Shown here in pieces: positions 20,486 through 33,241 of a stretch of 64,000 nucleotides of DNA. The stretch comes from Pseudogymnoascus destructans (Eukaryota; Ascomycota; Leotiomycetes; Thelebolales; Thelebolaceae). Positions within the stretch are counted from its first letter, which is position 1. Each line of letters starts with the position of its first letter. The notes beneath the pieces were generated by a model. It did not search any database, had not been told where the DNA came from, and saw only the letters and a list, made by a program, of their open reading frames with translations. The DNA lies in NCBI RefSeq assembly GCF_001641265.1, contig NW_020167532.1, positions 496,001 through 560,000 on the forward strand, written 5' to 3'. The translations under genes and the position numbers were made by a program.

Positions 20486-23116
20486 TCAGTTCGTGCCGCT
20501 GACCGCTAACCTAAAGAGTATTGTGTTAGCATGTAACTTAATAATCGGAGACTATTCTACTTACTTCATCAAATGATCCATGAATGTCTGCAAAGAGACG
20601 TCGTCGGTGAAAATCGTCTGGGCGTTTGTTGCGCCAACCCCGCCATATGAACCAGTCGTATGGGTCGTTGAGGGGTTAAGCTTGGAGAGGAGGAATCTAG
20701 CCTGGGAGCCTCCAGCGTCGCAAACAATGAAACGGGGAAGGGGGAATCGATCGGTGATCAGTTCCTAAATATCGTTAGCATCATAGTCAAGAGTTTAACG
20801 ACAGTCATCGGAAAACGTACCCTTGCATCTTCCTTCGGTTCCTCCAAGAGGGTTGCGAAGTTCTCGTAACCTTCTTGCTCCTGGTAACCAGCTTTCCTCC
20901 ACTCTGCAATCGTCTCTCCGTGGAAGATGAGAATGTGGAAGAAGGTATCGAGAAGGAGAATGTGTGTGGGCTGGATCGAGGTAGAATCAAGCAAGACCGG
21001 CTGGCTGCCATCCTGATCGAAGGTGTAGGAGTCCAGAGTTGGCTGAATCATAATCAACGAGTTGCTGACGTCCTCCTGGTTCAGCACGTGCCTGTAAAAG
21101 GCAGTCTCGTCGGGCGAATTGTTGAACACCTGAAGGAACTGACTCCTGCGAAGGTGGAACATGAACTGTGGGTATAGGGTGAAGTTCTTTTCCAGGCGGA
21201 AGGATGATGGATCATCCTTTCGGTAATCCGCAAATCTAGAGCATAGGCGTATCAACATCCTATCCACCCATCTCAGTACGTCAGGGCCATCGTCAACTTC
21301 CGCCTTGAAGACAGCGATTCTTGACATTAAGACTGCCGCAGTCTCCTGATCGAAGGATTGCGCAATAGCTGGGTCGCCAGCAGGGCCACTCAGGTTCCGG
21401 GCCACTGTAGTCACCCTCAAGTGGAACTGGCCTGACGAATGCTGATAGTATGTAAGGAATTGCAACATCCCCTTCTGTGGCGTTTGCTGGTGTTGAGCCG
21501 GGCCACCCTGGTTAGCAATTTCGAAGTAGATACCGTAACTGGAGCTTGGATCTATGCTGCACATCTTCCAAGAACATGTGTTTCCAATGCCACACTCTGT
21601 CTCACCGACTGACGTGGATTTCTTGTTCATGGAAACCGCATGTCCTATTAGGCCCGTCACCTTCAGTTCCTTTGTCGTCAAGACTTCAAGGGACGCATTG
21701 AAGCCCATCAAAAGGTTATCGTTTGCATCCTTTTCAAACACCCGAACGAAGGACTGCTTGAACATAGACGACGTAAAGCTGTCAGTCAAAATCATATATC
21801 CACCAGTTGAGCTTGCGAGCCCCTTCATTTCAAGTAATCCAACTTGATCCAAACAACCCGCGAAGATGTCGATGACATGGCCGTTATGTGCAGTACGTTT
21901 GGCCAAGTTATCGTAAAACTGGAAAAATTAGCCCATGGACTTGAGAAGATCGCAGCAGCTTCTTACCTTCAATGCCTTCTTGTAATATTTGATTTGGTCC
22001 CTGTCAATATCGTGGTGAGATCGGATTGACTCTTTTAGCTCTGGCCCGACTACCAGTCCTGGGCCTTCAGTTGCTGGTCCACCCACGAAAAGCATAATTC
22101 GTCCTCCTGCATTTTGAAGCGATGTTTCCATGAGACCCACAGCTACGCTCAAAGCCACACCGGTGCAACGCAGATTCCTCCGGTCGTTGGATACTGGCCA
22201 TGGATCTTTCTGCAATTGCTCGAGGGCCTTAACAAGCTGAAATTCGCATTGCTGGACAGGTTGAAGGAATCGCGAAGCTGGCCCCATTGGCGCAGGCCTA
22301 CCGGGCTGCTGCTGTTGCATTGCGGGCCTGAGTCCTGCGGAAAGCAGACCTAGCATTTCTTGTACCTGCTTTGCCGAATAGTCTTTGCTTCCTCGGAAAA
22401 CGTATGACTTTGCGCACTCTGTGTACCCAATCTCATGTACTTGAGCCTAGTAGCTATTAGACGGCGGTAATTTATAGAGGGGAGCTAATCACATACCATG
22501 GTCCCGTACGTAATAAGGCCCACCAAGGCATTTTCTGGCAAAAGACTGAGACTCATAATAAGGCTCTCCTTCAGCGCGGAAAGACTGTCTTCTTCTTGGC
22601 AGGTGTCCACAACGTAAAGAAAAACTGGCGGCCTTGGGGCAGGTCGGGAGAGTCGGTATTCGATGGTAGTGTTCGTGAGGTGAAGCTCCGGAGGAATGGC
22701 ATTTTGCGTGATATCCTTATAGTGTGGTGGGAGGGCGTTGCGTGAGAGACAGAATGGACAGATCCAAAGACGCGCTCGCACATCAACTTGACTATTTTAA
22801 CAGTTAACTACGATTCGTACGATAATAATGATAATTAGCTCACCAGAAGGGATTAAGAACAGCTCTGCAAGGAGGCTTGCAAGTAACAGGCTCAAATTGG
22901 AGGAGAGGCGTATCTGGCTTCTCCTTCAGAGGGGTATACAATGCGCCTATCGGGACAACGAGTCTTGAAGCTTCCTATTTCTTGTCAAATCTCCAGCCAT
23001 GAGCATTTGAGGTATTCACTCACCATGCGCGAGCTGGGGAAAACATTCCAACTGAGACGGATCCCATCCTGGTCCTCCATCTCACCCCATTGCTCTTTCT
23101 GTGCCTCATGGTCCAT
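20486..23116 (-). CDS. sec23: COPII coat subunit and Sar1 GAP, Sec23
   Basis: Seven exons: 23024-23116, 22844-22974, 22497-22791, 21967-22446, 20821-21918, 20565-20764 and 20486-20510, giving 773 residues, close to yeast Sec23. Introns are 48-56 bp with frame kept throughout. The start at 23116 (MDHEAQKEQWGE) is chosen over an in-frame Met 12 codons later, because fungal Sec23 begins MDFEALKEQW. Domains in order: N-terminal beta barrel (SWNVFPSSRMEASRLVVP), zinc finger (CKPPC then CPFC), trunk (FLYVVDTCQEEDSL and later FVGGPATEGPGLVVG), helical region and the C-terminal gelsolin fold (RFIVCDAGGSQARFLLSKL). Sec23 pairs with Sec24 on ER exit sites, stimulates Sar1 GTP hydrolysis and shapes COPII vesicles. 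Confidence 0.97.
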
Positions 23117-23898
23117 TTTGGCTTTTGTGCACAGCTCTCCCTCTGTATCGGAAGGCCTTGTCCAACGGAAGGCCTAATGGTAGAGTTGACTAGAAAATAT
23201 GACGAGGTATAAGTGTTGCAGTGCACCCGGTGCCAAGTTGGTTCCTTGGGAGGAAGTTGTTGTTACGTGGGGATAGATATGCTTCGTTCACCAGAATGAC
23301 TGACAGCTTGCCGGCAAGTTTACGCAAGGGCCAGATCTGGTTTGGTGGTCGAACGAGCCGCTATGACAAAAGTAGTTTAGCCTCAGATGCATCCATTCCT
23401 CGGCTGTGCACCGTCACAACTATTTATTGCCTTTTTGAATTTTCCCTTCCTTTCTCTTCTTTCTAAACTAACGCCAGCTTCAAAAACATTACTTAACGGC
23501 AGCCTTGTTGTCACAGTCGACGAGGTTGTTTTCGCGCTGTGCGGAGATCATTTTTCTACCCGTTGCTGGGCGCCTAGCTTTGAGAAGTCGTTCCGACCTC
23601 CTTGAAAATATGGGAATCAGCTGAGGTTACATACACAATCACATTGAATTGTGGCATTTTTCTTCTCCTTAGATTGTTGAAGAATCCATAGTTCTATATA
23701 CTTGAATGGAATATATATTTTATACGAAACTGCGTGTCTGCTGTTTTTTGATGAACACAAACTGTTGATATTCGGTTTCACTGAGATCACATACTGCCAC
23801 AATATCATGATCATTTCGATCGATTCAATAGACACGCTCTAGCTCTTACTGTACAAGTTAAACCTTTATATATTTGAGGCTATGGAGAATAATGAGTG
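23117..23898. other. SEC23 upstream region, no gene seen
   Basis: About 780 bp between the SEC23 start and the stop of the TFIIIC subunit gene, same strand. It becomes AT-rich from about 23600. The small frames are not recognisable. Confidence 0.55.
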
Positions 23899-26800
23899 CT
23901 ACATTTGTAGCCAAGTGGAGGTTATGTAGTCGGCCATTCTCATGTTTCCACTCATTGAATATATGGTTTGCAGATTAAATGCGGCGTCTAAAACCAGCTC
24001 TTCCTTGGTTTCCGAAGACTGAGCCTCGTCAAGAATCTCTTGATAGTAGGGTAAGGCAAGATGTGAGAGGCCAACCATCTGATACGTTCTCGCAACGTTG
24101 TAACTCGCCTCTTGGCGTTCTTCGGCTTTATCTGAGGCTCTGCGAGACTTGTAATAGTCAAGAAGGAAAGTCATTCCTTGCATTATCTGGAACTGCCGAT
24201 TTTCCGACTGGCGCTTCAAGCCATGATGAACGTAACCAAGGCCAATACTGAGCTTTATCATAGGATTTTCAGGATCCAAGGCGTAAGCTCTGAAGAAATA
24301 ATCTAGCCTCGTTATTACGATTGAAGTTTCTCAAGCCAGTCACCGAAAACTTACTAAGAGCATACGCGTAACTCGTCCCAGTGTATAAAATATGGCCATA
24401 CACCATAAGCAGTGCGATGTCCATGTCTTTGTTGACTATCAAGCGACCAGATTCGTCCTGGGCCGAGTAGGAGCCCTTCTCAGAGAAAAATTTCCGCCTT
24501 GCATCATCATTGACGAGTCCATAGTCCATAGCTTTAATTTGCCTGAGCATATATTTCTGTGTCGGCCCAGAGCTGTACCAGGATATTGGTGACTGGCATA
24601 GCCTCGTCAATGCGGCGAACATTCTGTACGTATCGGTCGTAAACTGATAATCTTTCATGAAGTATCTGCATGCCGTTACGCAAGTTTCTTCATCATTTGC
24701 AAGAACTGCACAAGCTTTGGCTATCGTCAGCAATGGAATTTGGAGAGCCATGGGATAGTAGCATACCACACCAACAAACGTGGATTAAAAACATATCTTC
24801 CCTCGAGTGGTAGAATACGACCGCATCTTTTGCTGCCTCACAAATTTCATATGCCTCTTGGTGTTTACCATATCTTACAAGACAAAGCGCGTAGTCAAGA
24901 AATATGTCAAGCCAAGCCGAAAAGGGTATGCCTCGATAATTCTCTGGTATCTCCACTGCCACATTATTCCTGCTGTCGACGTCTGCTCCAAGTTCTACAT
25001 GCTGTTAGGATGTAACATTCTCCCTTTTGGACAACAACTTACTGAACGAGATCCGATTAGCCATCTCGGCAAGATCGGCATCTAGGGGTGTTGCTCCTGT
25101 TTGAGGCTGCCCACGGGCTGGGCCCACCGTATAGCCCAAGAATCGAACATATTTGTCCCAGGGGTAAAATGTCTTGAAACCCCTGAAATCGTCAATAAGG
25201 TCTGCAGCTGCCTCCATCCACGCTAGCGTCGCTCTTTCATCGCCAGCGCGCATGGCATCTCGCTCCAGCCGCATCACAGAATACTGCTCCTGCAGTCGGT
25301 CTGAAGCAGCCTGTTCTTGCCTTTGTCGTTCTTCTAAATTGACCAGCCGTCTAGGTTTGTAGTACGATCTTGTGCGGGTCACAGTTGGCATTAGAGTATC
25401 GTTATCCTGTGTTATATCCTGCTGTGACTTCTGCTGTTTCTTTTTCGAGTTCTGCAATCTTCTTAGATTCATGATTTCGTTGACGTAAATGAAAGCTTGC
25501 TCCTGCTCGTTGAGCTCCTCGTACAGTTTCGCTAGGTGTACGCGGGCGTCAATATTGTCTTGATCCAAAATAATGGCTTGCTGAAAGCTCTCCTCAGCTT
25601 CCCTGTTACGTTTTCCGTTTAAGTAGCACTTGCCCATCTGCAAATAAAGACTTGCGTCTTCTTGACTCGAAACTGCCCTCAACGCTCGATAAAATACAAG
25701 CGCTTCTTCGGGGAGGCCGGCTTGATAGAGACTATCAGCTGACTCGTGGAAAAGATCTGGATAGTCAAGCACTCGGTCCGCAAAGTATTCGTTCTCTGGA
25801 CCAAGCCAGTGAAGATGAGACTAATAATTAGCTTGGGAGATTTCATCATTGCTAGAATATACATACAAGCGCTTCGGCGTGGAAACCTAATCTGAGACGA
25901 TATAATCCGAGTTTCACACGAAGTTCCATGGGGAGACCCTCACCATACTGGTACAGGCCGTATTTTCCCTGACAGAAGCTCGGGTGTAATATCCTCCGAT
26001 TATCATCGGAGTCCCATTCGCGGTCATCGTCCAGTACATCATCCCAGTACAACTCGGACTCACGACCCAATATCCACCGTGATAGTGATTTAAGCTCCTT
26101 GACTGCATCGGCATATTGACCGAGGTAGGCATGCAACTCAACATAGATATTGACGTCCGACCAGGTAAATTTCTCGCCAGGCTGGCTATCAGAGGCTTTG
26201 TAGAAGTCTATGGCTTCACTGTAAAGATCCAAGGCTGCTTTGACATTATCTTTATCAATATACGCCTCGGATATGAGCCTTAGAATGCTGGTGTCGTGTG
26301 GCCTTTGCTTCAGAATATGCCTATACTCAACGATGGCAGCGCTGGTGCTTCCCATTTCGCGCAACACCTCGGCCTTGCCGCATCGAGCTTCAAAGTCATT
26401 CTTCGGGTTTGCGCGAATGGCGGACGAGAAACAGAACTTGGCCGAAGGGAGATTTTTGCTCCTATGATCCCCTGTTTCTTCCAAGGCGAACCTGGCGGCA
26501 CTTAACCACTGGGTTGCATCCTTTGGCCTTAGATGAGCCGCATATATGAGAGTCAGTAGAGTTTTATCTATGTCCCCCAACTCTCTGAATATCGACGCCA
26601 ACAGGGTCCACGCCTCGTGTGTCTCGGCATTGATTCGAATAACTTCCTCAACGAGCAGTTTTGCTTCTTCATAGTTTTCTTCAATAAATGCTTGGGATGC
26701 CCTACCCATGCGGGCTCGAATGTCGCCAGTTGGGACAGCTGCTTTGCGAGGGCCTCTGGTAATAACACGTCCCTTGATGTCGCGTCCTTTCCGTCGCGTG

Positions 26801-27183
26801 CGCGTTTCATCTGGGCTCTCTTCATCTTCGTCGGCACTTTCATCCCTTTGTTCTCGTCTAAATTTGCGAACAGAATCCTCTAGTTTGGCAATATTAGTTT
26901 TCAGATCCAGATAATCGGAATCTGCGTCTGAAAGTAGCTCCTCGTCCCTAGGAATCGTAAGTAAAGGCTCACATCATTCGAGAGGCGTGGCTTACTCGGC
27001 TGAATCATCAGGGTACTGATTATCCCTCAGCGGAAATTGCTGCTCGGGATGAGAACCGCCATTGTGGTCGACGTTTTGACCAGACCATGCAAAGGTTGGA
27101 GTTTCATGAGGCTCTGGATATTGACTTCTGGGAAGGCCGCCAGAGTGCTGGCCCGTGCCAGCGTCTTCGTCGATTCCGTCCAT
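23899..27183 (-). CDS. sfc4: TFIIIC TPR subunit (Tfc4/Sfc4, tau131-like)
   Basis: Six exons: 26996-27183, 25867-26947, 25043-25820, 24767-24994, 24355-24720 and 23899-24302; introns of 46-52 bp keep the frame and give 1014 residues, near the ~1000 of yeast family members. An acidic N-terminus is followed by a basic stretch (TRRKGRDIKGRVITRGPRK) and then many tetratricopeptide-like helices: ARMGRASQAFIEENYEEAKL, AHEAWTLLASIF-type repeats, LYLQMGKCYLNGKRNREAEE, AIILDQDNIDARVHLAKLYE, and the C-terminal YALDPENPMIKLSIGLGYVH. This subunit bridges TFIIIC on tRNA genes to TFIIIB and so recruits RNA polymerase III. The last splice uses acceptor CTAG before ATTATTTC; a nearby CAG would break the frame. 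Confidence 0.95.
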
Positions 27184-27746
27184 TTGTATCGGTATTCATT
27201 ATCATTGTAGCATCTTTATTGAATGATACCATCCATTTGACGTGAGATTGTAGCTGACCTGTTATGTTGGTGGAAGTGTGATCGTGAGCACCGAGGGATA
27301 TGAGACGAGACGTCAGTACAATAAATCCTTATCTGAAAGGCTTATCTTATCGCTATCCCCCACATATTCCACAAGTGTATTTTCCACCAAGTCGGCGACT
27401 TACTTTGCCAAGTGCATAATTAAACTTGACCGAGTCTACAAACTTTGTTTGAAGTAGCTTGGGTGCAGTTAAATCACCTTCAAATCAATGGTTTCAGATA
27501 GTACATAGGAAATTAGGTATAGCTAAAGTAATTTGCCATGTTTAAATACATAGCCCCGTATACACGAACAATCTCAAACCATATCGGTTTGGAAAATATA
27601 AGGCTTGCATCGCCTTCTCCTGATAATCCAACATTGTTTTCCTAGTCCACTGCCACCAAATCCTGAATTCAAATAAACTAGAAACCCCAACCATAGTTGA
27701 AAGTACTGTTCTATCCGCAATATCCTAGCATAGAAACTATAATTGT
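27184..27746. other. Spacer upstream of the TFIIIC subunit gene
   Basis: About 560 bp of AT-leaning sequence between two minus-strand genes. It must contain the sfc4 promoter and the vts1 3' end. No other feature was seen. Confidence 0.55.
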
Positions 27747-29682
27747 TCAGGCAAGTTTGCCTTCCGCCTTGGCTTCTGTTCAGTAGTCAGTAAGAAGAAT
27801 CGATGCACAATTAAAAATGATCACAAACCTTTCACTTGCTCAAAAACCTTCAACATCTTCCTCCTTGCACCAAGAGCATTAACTCCCCTGTCCTCAAGAG
27901 CCTTATCATCAAGTTCCACCAGCTCTGTCCAGTTCATGTCTTTCAAGTTGTCCGTGTATTTGTGAAGACGCAAGCTCCTCAGCCAGCTCGGAATGTCTTG
28001 CAGCAGACTTGGGTCAGTGGGGTCCTCCGGAGGCTTTGAGCTGCCACGCCTTCCACGTGGAGATCGGCCTCTGACCATGTCGGAATGGTCGGAAAGATAG
28101 CCCTCATGACTACCGCCCATACCAAACTGGTTGAGGTTAAGACCTCCCATCCCATTGTTCATAAGAGAAGAGGTGCCATCATAAGCAGACAAAAAGCCAT
28201 TGTTTTGCGGAGATGCAAAACCCATGTGAGAAAATCCGCCAGCACCGTGCATAGCAAGACCGGGAGAACTTGGGCGAGACCTGGAACCACCAAACGCGGA
28301 GTTTTGCTGGCCTTGAAGAGCAAGGATCTGATCCCTGTTCAGTATCTGCCCATGCTCGTTAACCATGACAACGTTGGCATTGGTCACACCTGGGAGACCT
28401 GGGGACAATGGGCCTTGGTTATTGATTGCATGGCCATCGTTGGACCTTGCTCGGCGGTACTTGCGGACATCATCAAGGGCGAATCGATTGTTTACGGTAG
28501 AGAGCGCAGCGAGCTTCATCGCAGTAGCGTTGGCGATCATATCAGCCTGACTATTATTCGCCGCGTGGTTGAAATTTGAAGTCATAGGCGTGTTAACCAT
28601 GGATGCCCAGTTGCCGTTTCCAGCATTGTACGGGGAAAGCAAAGGCAGGTCTGCGGTTTGATGGTCAGGGATATTGATCGTGGAGTTTTGCAAGTTTGAC
28701 GAGCTCTGAATGCGCGGGGATCGAAGCCCTGCGGAAGGCGGAGGTTGCATAAACTGTCCCATTGGTGGGACACCCGATGAAGACTTGGGTCTCGCGTTGG
28801 CTGACTGATCAGAGCTGCTTCGTTGGCCCCAAGGAGAAAGAGGAGGTTGAGTATTATTCTCCCCCCCATTGCCAGCTGGGGTAGAAATAGATGGAGCGGC
28901 TAGAGATGCGCGTGTATCGAACACCGCACTGTTCCTGTTGGATGTCGGTGGATTTCCAGTCTGCTGGGTGAATTTGGCCTTCTCCGTAGCAATTGCAGCA
29001 ACTGCATCTGGGAACATGGCATTGATCCTGTCCTGATCGAGACCAGAGTGTCTCTTCATTGTGGTGGATGCAGATGGGCGAGAAAACGAGTTTCTCGAGC
29101 CCTCTACACTCAGCTTGTTCATGGCATCGCTCAGACGGTTGGACATCGGATCTAGGGTAGAAATGTTAGAGTGGCTAGGTGAGAAGGACTGTGCTACATA
29201 CCTTTGTCAAAGTTGGCTGGAGACAGAACACCGGACATGGGATGGTTCTTCCCCATCTGTTGCAAAACTTGAATGAAAAATCGAATCTGAACCTGTGTGG
29301 TTTGCTGGAGGAGGGCATACAAAGCAGCAGTTCTCTCGGATTCGCTCAGCACCTTGAACCATTGTTCGATGGCGCTGAGTTCATCCTTGAAGTCCTGATC
29401 AAGGGTTGCAGCAGCCATCTCTTCCAGTGTTGTCTCATATTGATCGATATCGGCAATCCATTGCTGTGTAAGTTTGTTGGCAGCTTCGGTCTCTGGATTG
29501 TCTTGTCCCTGCAACTGATGCGCTTGGCCATAGAAGTCCGACGATGGCCTAATACGGTTCGTAGACGGCGAAGTCGGGAACGCCGACATGTCTGCGGATT
29601 GCCGAAGATGATGACCTGTCCCGATGGGAGGACGCAACGTAGACGTGCTGCTAGGCTCGGGGGTGCTGTTGCGGTTGCTCAT
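27747..29682 (-). CDS. vts1: SAM-domain RNA-binding protein Vts1 (Smaug family)
   Basis: Three exons: 29202-29682, 27829-29151 and 27747-27775, giving 610 residues. The last intron (27776-27828; donor GTTTGT, branch TACTGAC, acceptor ACAG) replaces a stop after QVKGL with the end QVKEAKAEGKLA. The N-terminal part (~55-150) is helical (WIADIDQYETTLEEMAAATL, QFKDELSAIEQWF-like). The middle is Asn/Ser/Pro-rich, and the C-terminus holds the SAM domain (IPSWLRSLRLHKYTDNLKDM then LDDKALEDRGVNALGARRKM). Vts1 binds stem-loop Smaug elements in mRNAs and recruits Ccr4-Not for decay in the cytoplasm. A longer N-terminus starting at 29709 (MMNMSTGHT) is possible, but TCTACAG before the chosen start looks like the acceptor of a 5' leader intron. 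Confidence 0.95.
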
Positions 29683-30526
29683 TGTATGGCCTGTAGACAT
29701 ATTCATCATACTTTAGTGAACTTGCCACGACCAGCTTTAACGACGTTGAAATGCAGGCACTAGCTGTTTGATTCGAAACGAGGCTCAATTCGAAGGACTG
29801 GCTTAATATTTCAAAACCTGTCGAGATGGAATAGATTTGGAAGAAAAAACTCCTTTGATAGATGCCTCCGGATTTAGATCGGGGCTGTATGACATGCGTT
29901 CCAAGCGTTGTCGTGGTGAGAATTGAACGTCAAGTCGTAGAGCAAGCAAGCAAGCGCTTATGCAATCGTAATTCGTGGATGGGGTTCCGTTTCGTCCGAG
30001 GAAGAATCCAAGACTATCACACTGGCTATCGAAATATCGAAAAATTACCACAATATCTCCTGCAGTGCCTGCTGACTTCAAAGGAGGTTCTCAACTACTC
30101 TGCACTATGGCCTCGAGGTCAGCTTCGTTTCAGGTGAGCTTTGTGCATCAAACAACAAAACAGGGTCCTGTCCGACTCAAAGCACCCTCTGGCTTGATTA
30201 GAATATGGATCTTGGACTTACAGCCAGAAGACAAAAATCCAACTCGTAACAGACTGACCTGCGGTATATTGCCGCTCATCAAAGAATGGAAGGTGAGTTG
30301 CCAGGTCGTGAGCTGGAGGTAGGTACAAAACAAAGTAATCGGTAGCGAGGCACCCTTCGTATCCGACATTCTTCCTTGGCTAATTTAAAGCGTTTGTCCA
30401 TTGTTCAGTCAATGATCACGTGTGTTGTCACGTGTATTGATATGTAGTAGTTGGTGGTGGCAGTAAGAATGCATGCTTTGTGACTTGACTTGAAACTTTG
30501 AGAGTTGAGCGAAGCGGCTATCGAAA
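29683..30526. other. Divergent promoter region of vts1 and palB
   Basis: About 840 bp shared upstream sequence. Near 30415-30435 are two CACGTG cores 13 bp apart (in ATCACGTGTG and GTCACGTGTA). A small plus-strand frame starting at 30108 (MASRSASFQ) with a GTGAGC donor right after it could be an upstream or tiny spliced gene, but nothing in it is recognisable. Confidence 0.5.
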
Positions 30527-33241
30527 ATGGAGACCCGAGCTCTGGTATGTACAGTCAGCATATTTCATGATCATGCCATTGAGGTTCTTATGTAGGAAGC
30601 CGAGGGGCGCATCTCGTCGTCGAGAACCAAGGAAGATGCCCTTGCCAATGCTATCTCGGCGGCAGAGTGCTATATGAAAGCTATAAAGTTGGCAAATAAC
30701 AGCTCTGAAAGAGCGCGGCTGAAAGAGAAGGGCATGAATATCTTAGCGAGGGCAGAAGAGATCGAGAAAATAGAGCAATGGCAACCAGCAATAAGCCACA
30801 CTGGCGCTGTGATAACGCCCAGCGAAATATCCGGAATGCCACAATCCCGCCGACAGTTATCAACGCGGGAAGAAGTTATATTACTAGAGGGTTCAAAGTT
30901 GCATGGGCTGATTTTCCCTCCTTGGAGATCAGAATTTGACGGGCAGGAGTTTGCTGCCTCAAACGGGGAAGTTTATACGTGCGTGTCTTGCTCCATTATA
31001 TTACTTCTCATCTGACTACAGCAGAGACCCGTCAAAAATCAATATATCAAATACTCATGCTGATGCCCCAGGGGACTGGCGGAGACCTGAGGATCTGTTA
31101 GGGGACGAACTTCAGGATGCTTCTGGCATTCGGGTGCAGCCTACAATGCAAGCAGCAGCTGATATTGACCTTGTGCAAGATGTAACGGCAGACTGCTCCG
31201 TTGTTGCCAGCCTTTGTGCTGCTGTAGCTCGGCCTGGTGGCACATATGGAAAGGTATGAATCCTAGCAGACAGATTGTCACGTACTAAGTCCACATAGCT
31301 ATTGGAGCGCATATTCTACCCGTACGACAAAGCTCACGGGATTCCTGAAATGTCAAAGAACGGCAAGTATATATTTCGCTTGCATTTCAACGGATGCTTC
31401 CGCAAGGTTGTCATCGATGATCGTCTCCCCGCACCAAGGAACTCGCGCCGATTATACGTCTTTGACCGCCAAAATCCAGGGCTACTGTGGCCAGCACTTT
31501 TGGAAAAGGCATATTTGAAAGTGAGAGGGGGCTATGACTTTCCTGGGAGTAATTCAGGCACAGATCTATGGGTAATTACAAGTTGGATCCCGGAACAGAT
31601 ATTTTTGCAAAGGTAATATTTTCTTTATTCTACTTATATAAACCACTGACTTCCTTGACTAGTGACGAGCTGCAGCCAAACGACCTTTGGAGTCGTATCT
31701 TGAACGCATTCGCATTAGGAGATGTAATGGTCACTCTTGGTACCGGCCGCTTGAATAACAATGAAGAGGAGGCGCTTGGTCTCGCGGGTGAACATGATTA
31801 TGCGGTGCTGGATATCAAGGAAAAGGGAGCCGAGAAGCTTTTCTTACTCAAAAATCCATGGTGCGATGCAATGGTTTGGAAAGGAGCGGAGGATCAGAAG
31901 ACATCTGAGGCTGACCATGAGGCCTCTGGATCTGGAAATGCTGTTCCAAAAGCATCCACAAATCCCGGCACATTCTGGATGAGCTACCCAGAGGTGATGC
32001 GAAACTTTGACTCCCTCTACCTCAACTGGAACCCCGGACTCTTCACCCACCGACAAGACCACCACTTCAACTGGGCCATCCCCAGCGCCTCCTGCCCCGG
32101 CTGCTTCATCCACAACCCCCAATACTCCGTCCACTCCTCCGCTGGCGGCACAGTCTGGATCCTCCTAAGCCGGCACTTCACAACCGCCGAGCACAACTAC
32201 CGCGCCAGCTCCGTCCTCCCCTCCTCCACCGCCTCCGCGTCCAACTCCCACGGCTTCATAAGTCTCTACATCTTCGACTCCGGCGGCCACCGCATCCACC
32301 TAAGCGACAACCCCCTCTCCCGCGGCCCCTACGTCGACTCCCCGCAGACCCTCTCCAAACTCCTCCTCCCCCCCAATACCCCCTACACAATCGTCATCGC
32401 ACACCAAGACCTCCCCCTCCCCAAATACACATTCACCCTCTCCGCCTACTCCGCCTCCTCCCTCACCCTCCTCCCCGCCCCCAACGCCCACCCCCACATC
32501 ACCACCACCGCCGGCACCTGGACGTCCAAAACCGCAGGCGGCAACGCAAGTTCCCCCACCTACGCCTCAAATCCGCAATTCAAACTCCACCTCCCCACCA
32601 CCCCCACCTACCTCTCCCTCGTCCTCGCCGCCTCGCCCCCCGACCTCGCTATACACGTAAAATTAGTCTGGGGCCGCGGCCAGCGCGTCACATCCGTGAC
32701 ATCGCAGGATATCGTTGGGGAATCGGGGTCCTATCGGCGAGGCTGCGCGTTAGCGAACTTGACGAATGTGGCAGCGGGGGATTATACTATCGTTTGCTCG
32801 ACTTTTGAGTCTGGGCAGACGGGGAAGTTTACGTTGCGCATTGAGTCGACGACGGAGTGTGTGGTGACACCCGTTGAAAACGAGGACGCGGGACGACTAA
32901 CACTCCGCCTCCCACCGCTATACTTCCACGAAGGCGCAACGCGCATGCTCGCCCCCCTCAGCCTGGCACGTATCACCCGCCTGCGAATAGTAGCGCAGCA
33001 CGCCTGCCCCGCCGCGCAGCGGGGTGCGATTTCTCCCCTGAAAGTGTCGGTGGAGAGAGGGCAGGGGCCGAATAAGAGTGTGCTTGCGACGTCGGGGGGA
33101 GGGGGGTTTAGTGATGCGCCGGCGGGGGTTAGGGTGGGTGATATTGATCTCACGCCGGGGTTGGCGGAACCGGGGGGGTTGTGGGTTGTGGTGGAACGGG
33201 TGGGGGGTGGGAGGGGGAGGAGGTGGAGGTGGTGGTTTTGA
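30527..33241 (+). CDS. palB: Calpain-like protease PalB/Rim13 of pH signalling
   Basis: Five exons: 30527-30544, 30596-30978, 31022-31253, 31299-31612 and 31663-33241, giving 841 residues, normal for PalB. Exon 1 encodes only METRAL. An N-terminal MIT-like helical region (ECYMKAIKLANNSSERARL) is followed by the cysteine-protease core: catalytic Cys in DVTADCSVVASL, His in AGEHDYAVLDI and Asn in LLKNPWCD, all present. After it come the C2-like beta domains typical of PalB. In Aspergillus, PalB cleaves the PacC transcription factor at alkaline pH on ESCRT-III platforms. The third exon acceptor is a tandem CAGCAG, so isoforms differing by one residue are possible. The C-terminal third is very GC-rich; it has an Arg/Gly-rich end (GGGRGRRWRWWF). 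Confidence 0.95.

Noticed and set aside
23078..23080. Sec23 start at the second Met (MEDQDG)
   Set aside because: The upstream in-frame Met gives MDHEAQKEQWGE, which matches the known Sec23 N-terminus better.
30108..30322. Small plus-strand gene starting MASRSASFQ
   Set aside because: A donor-like GTGAGC follows the start, but no downstream exon or family was recognisable; kept only as a remark in the promoter region.
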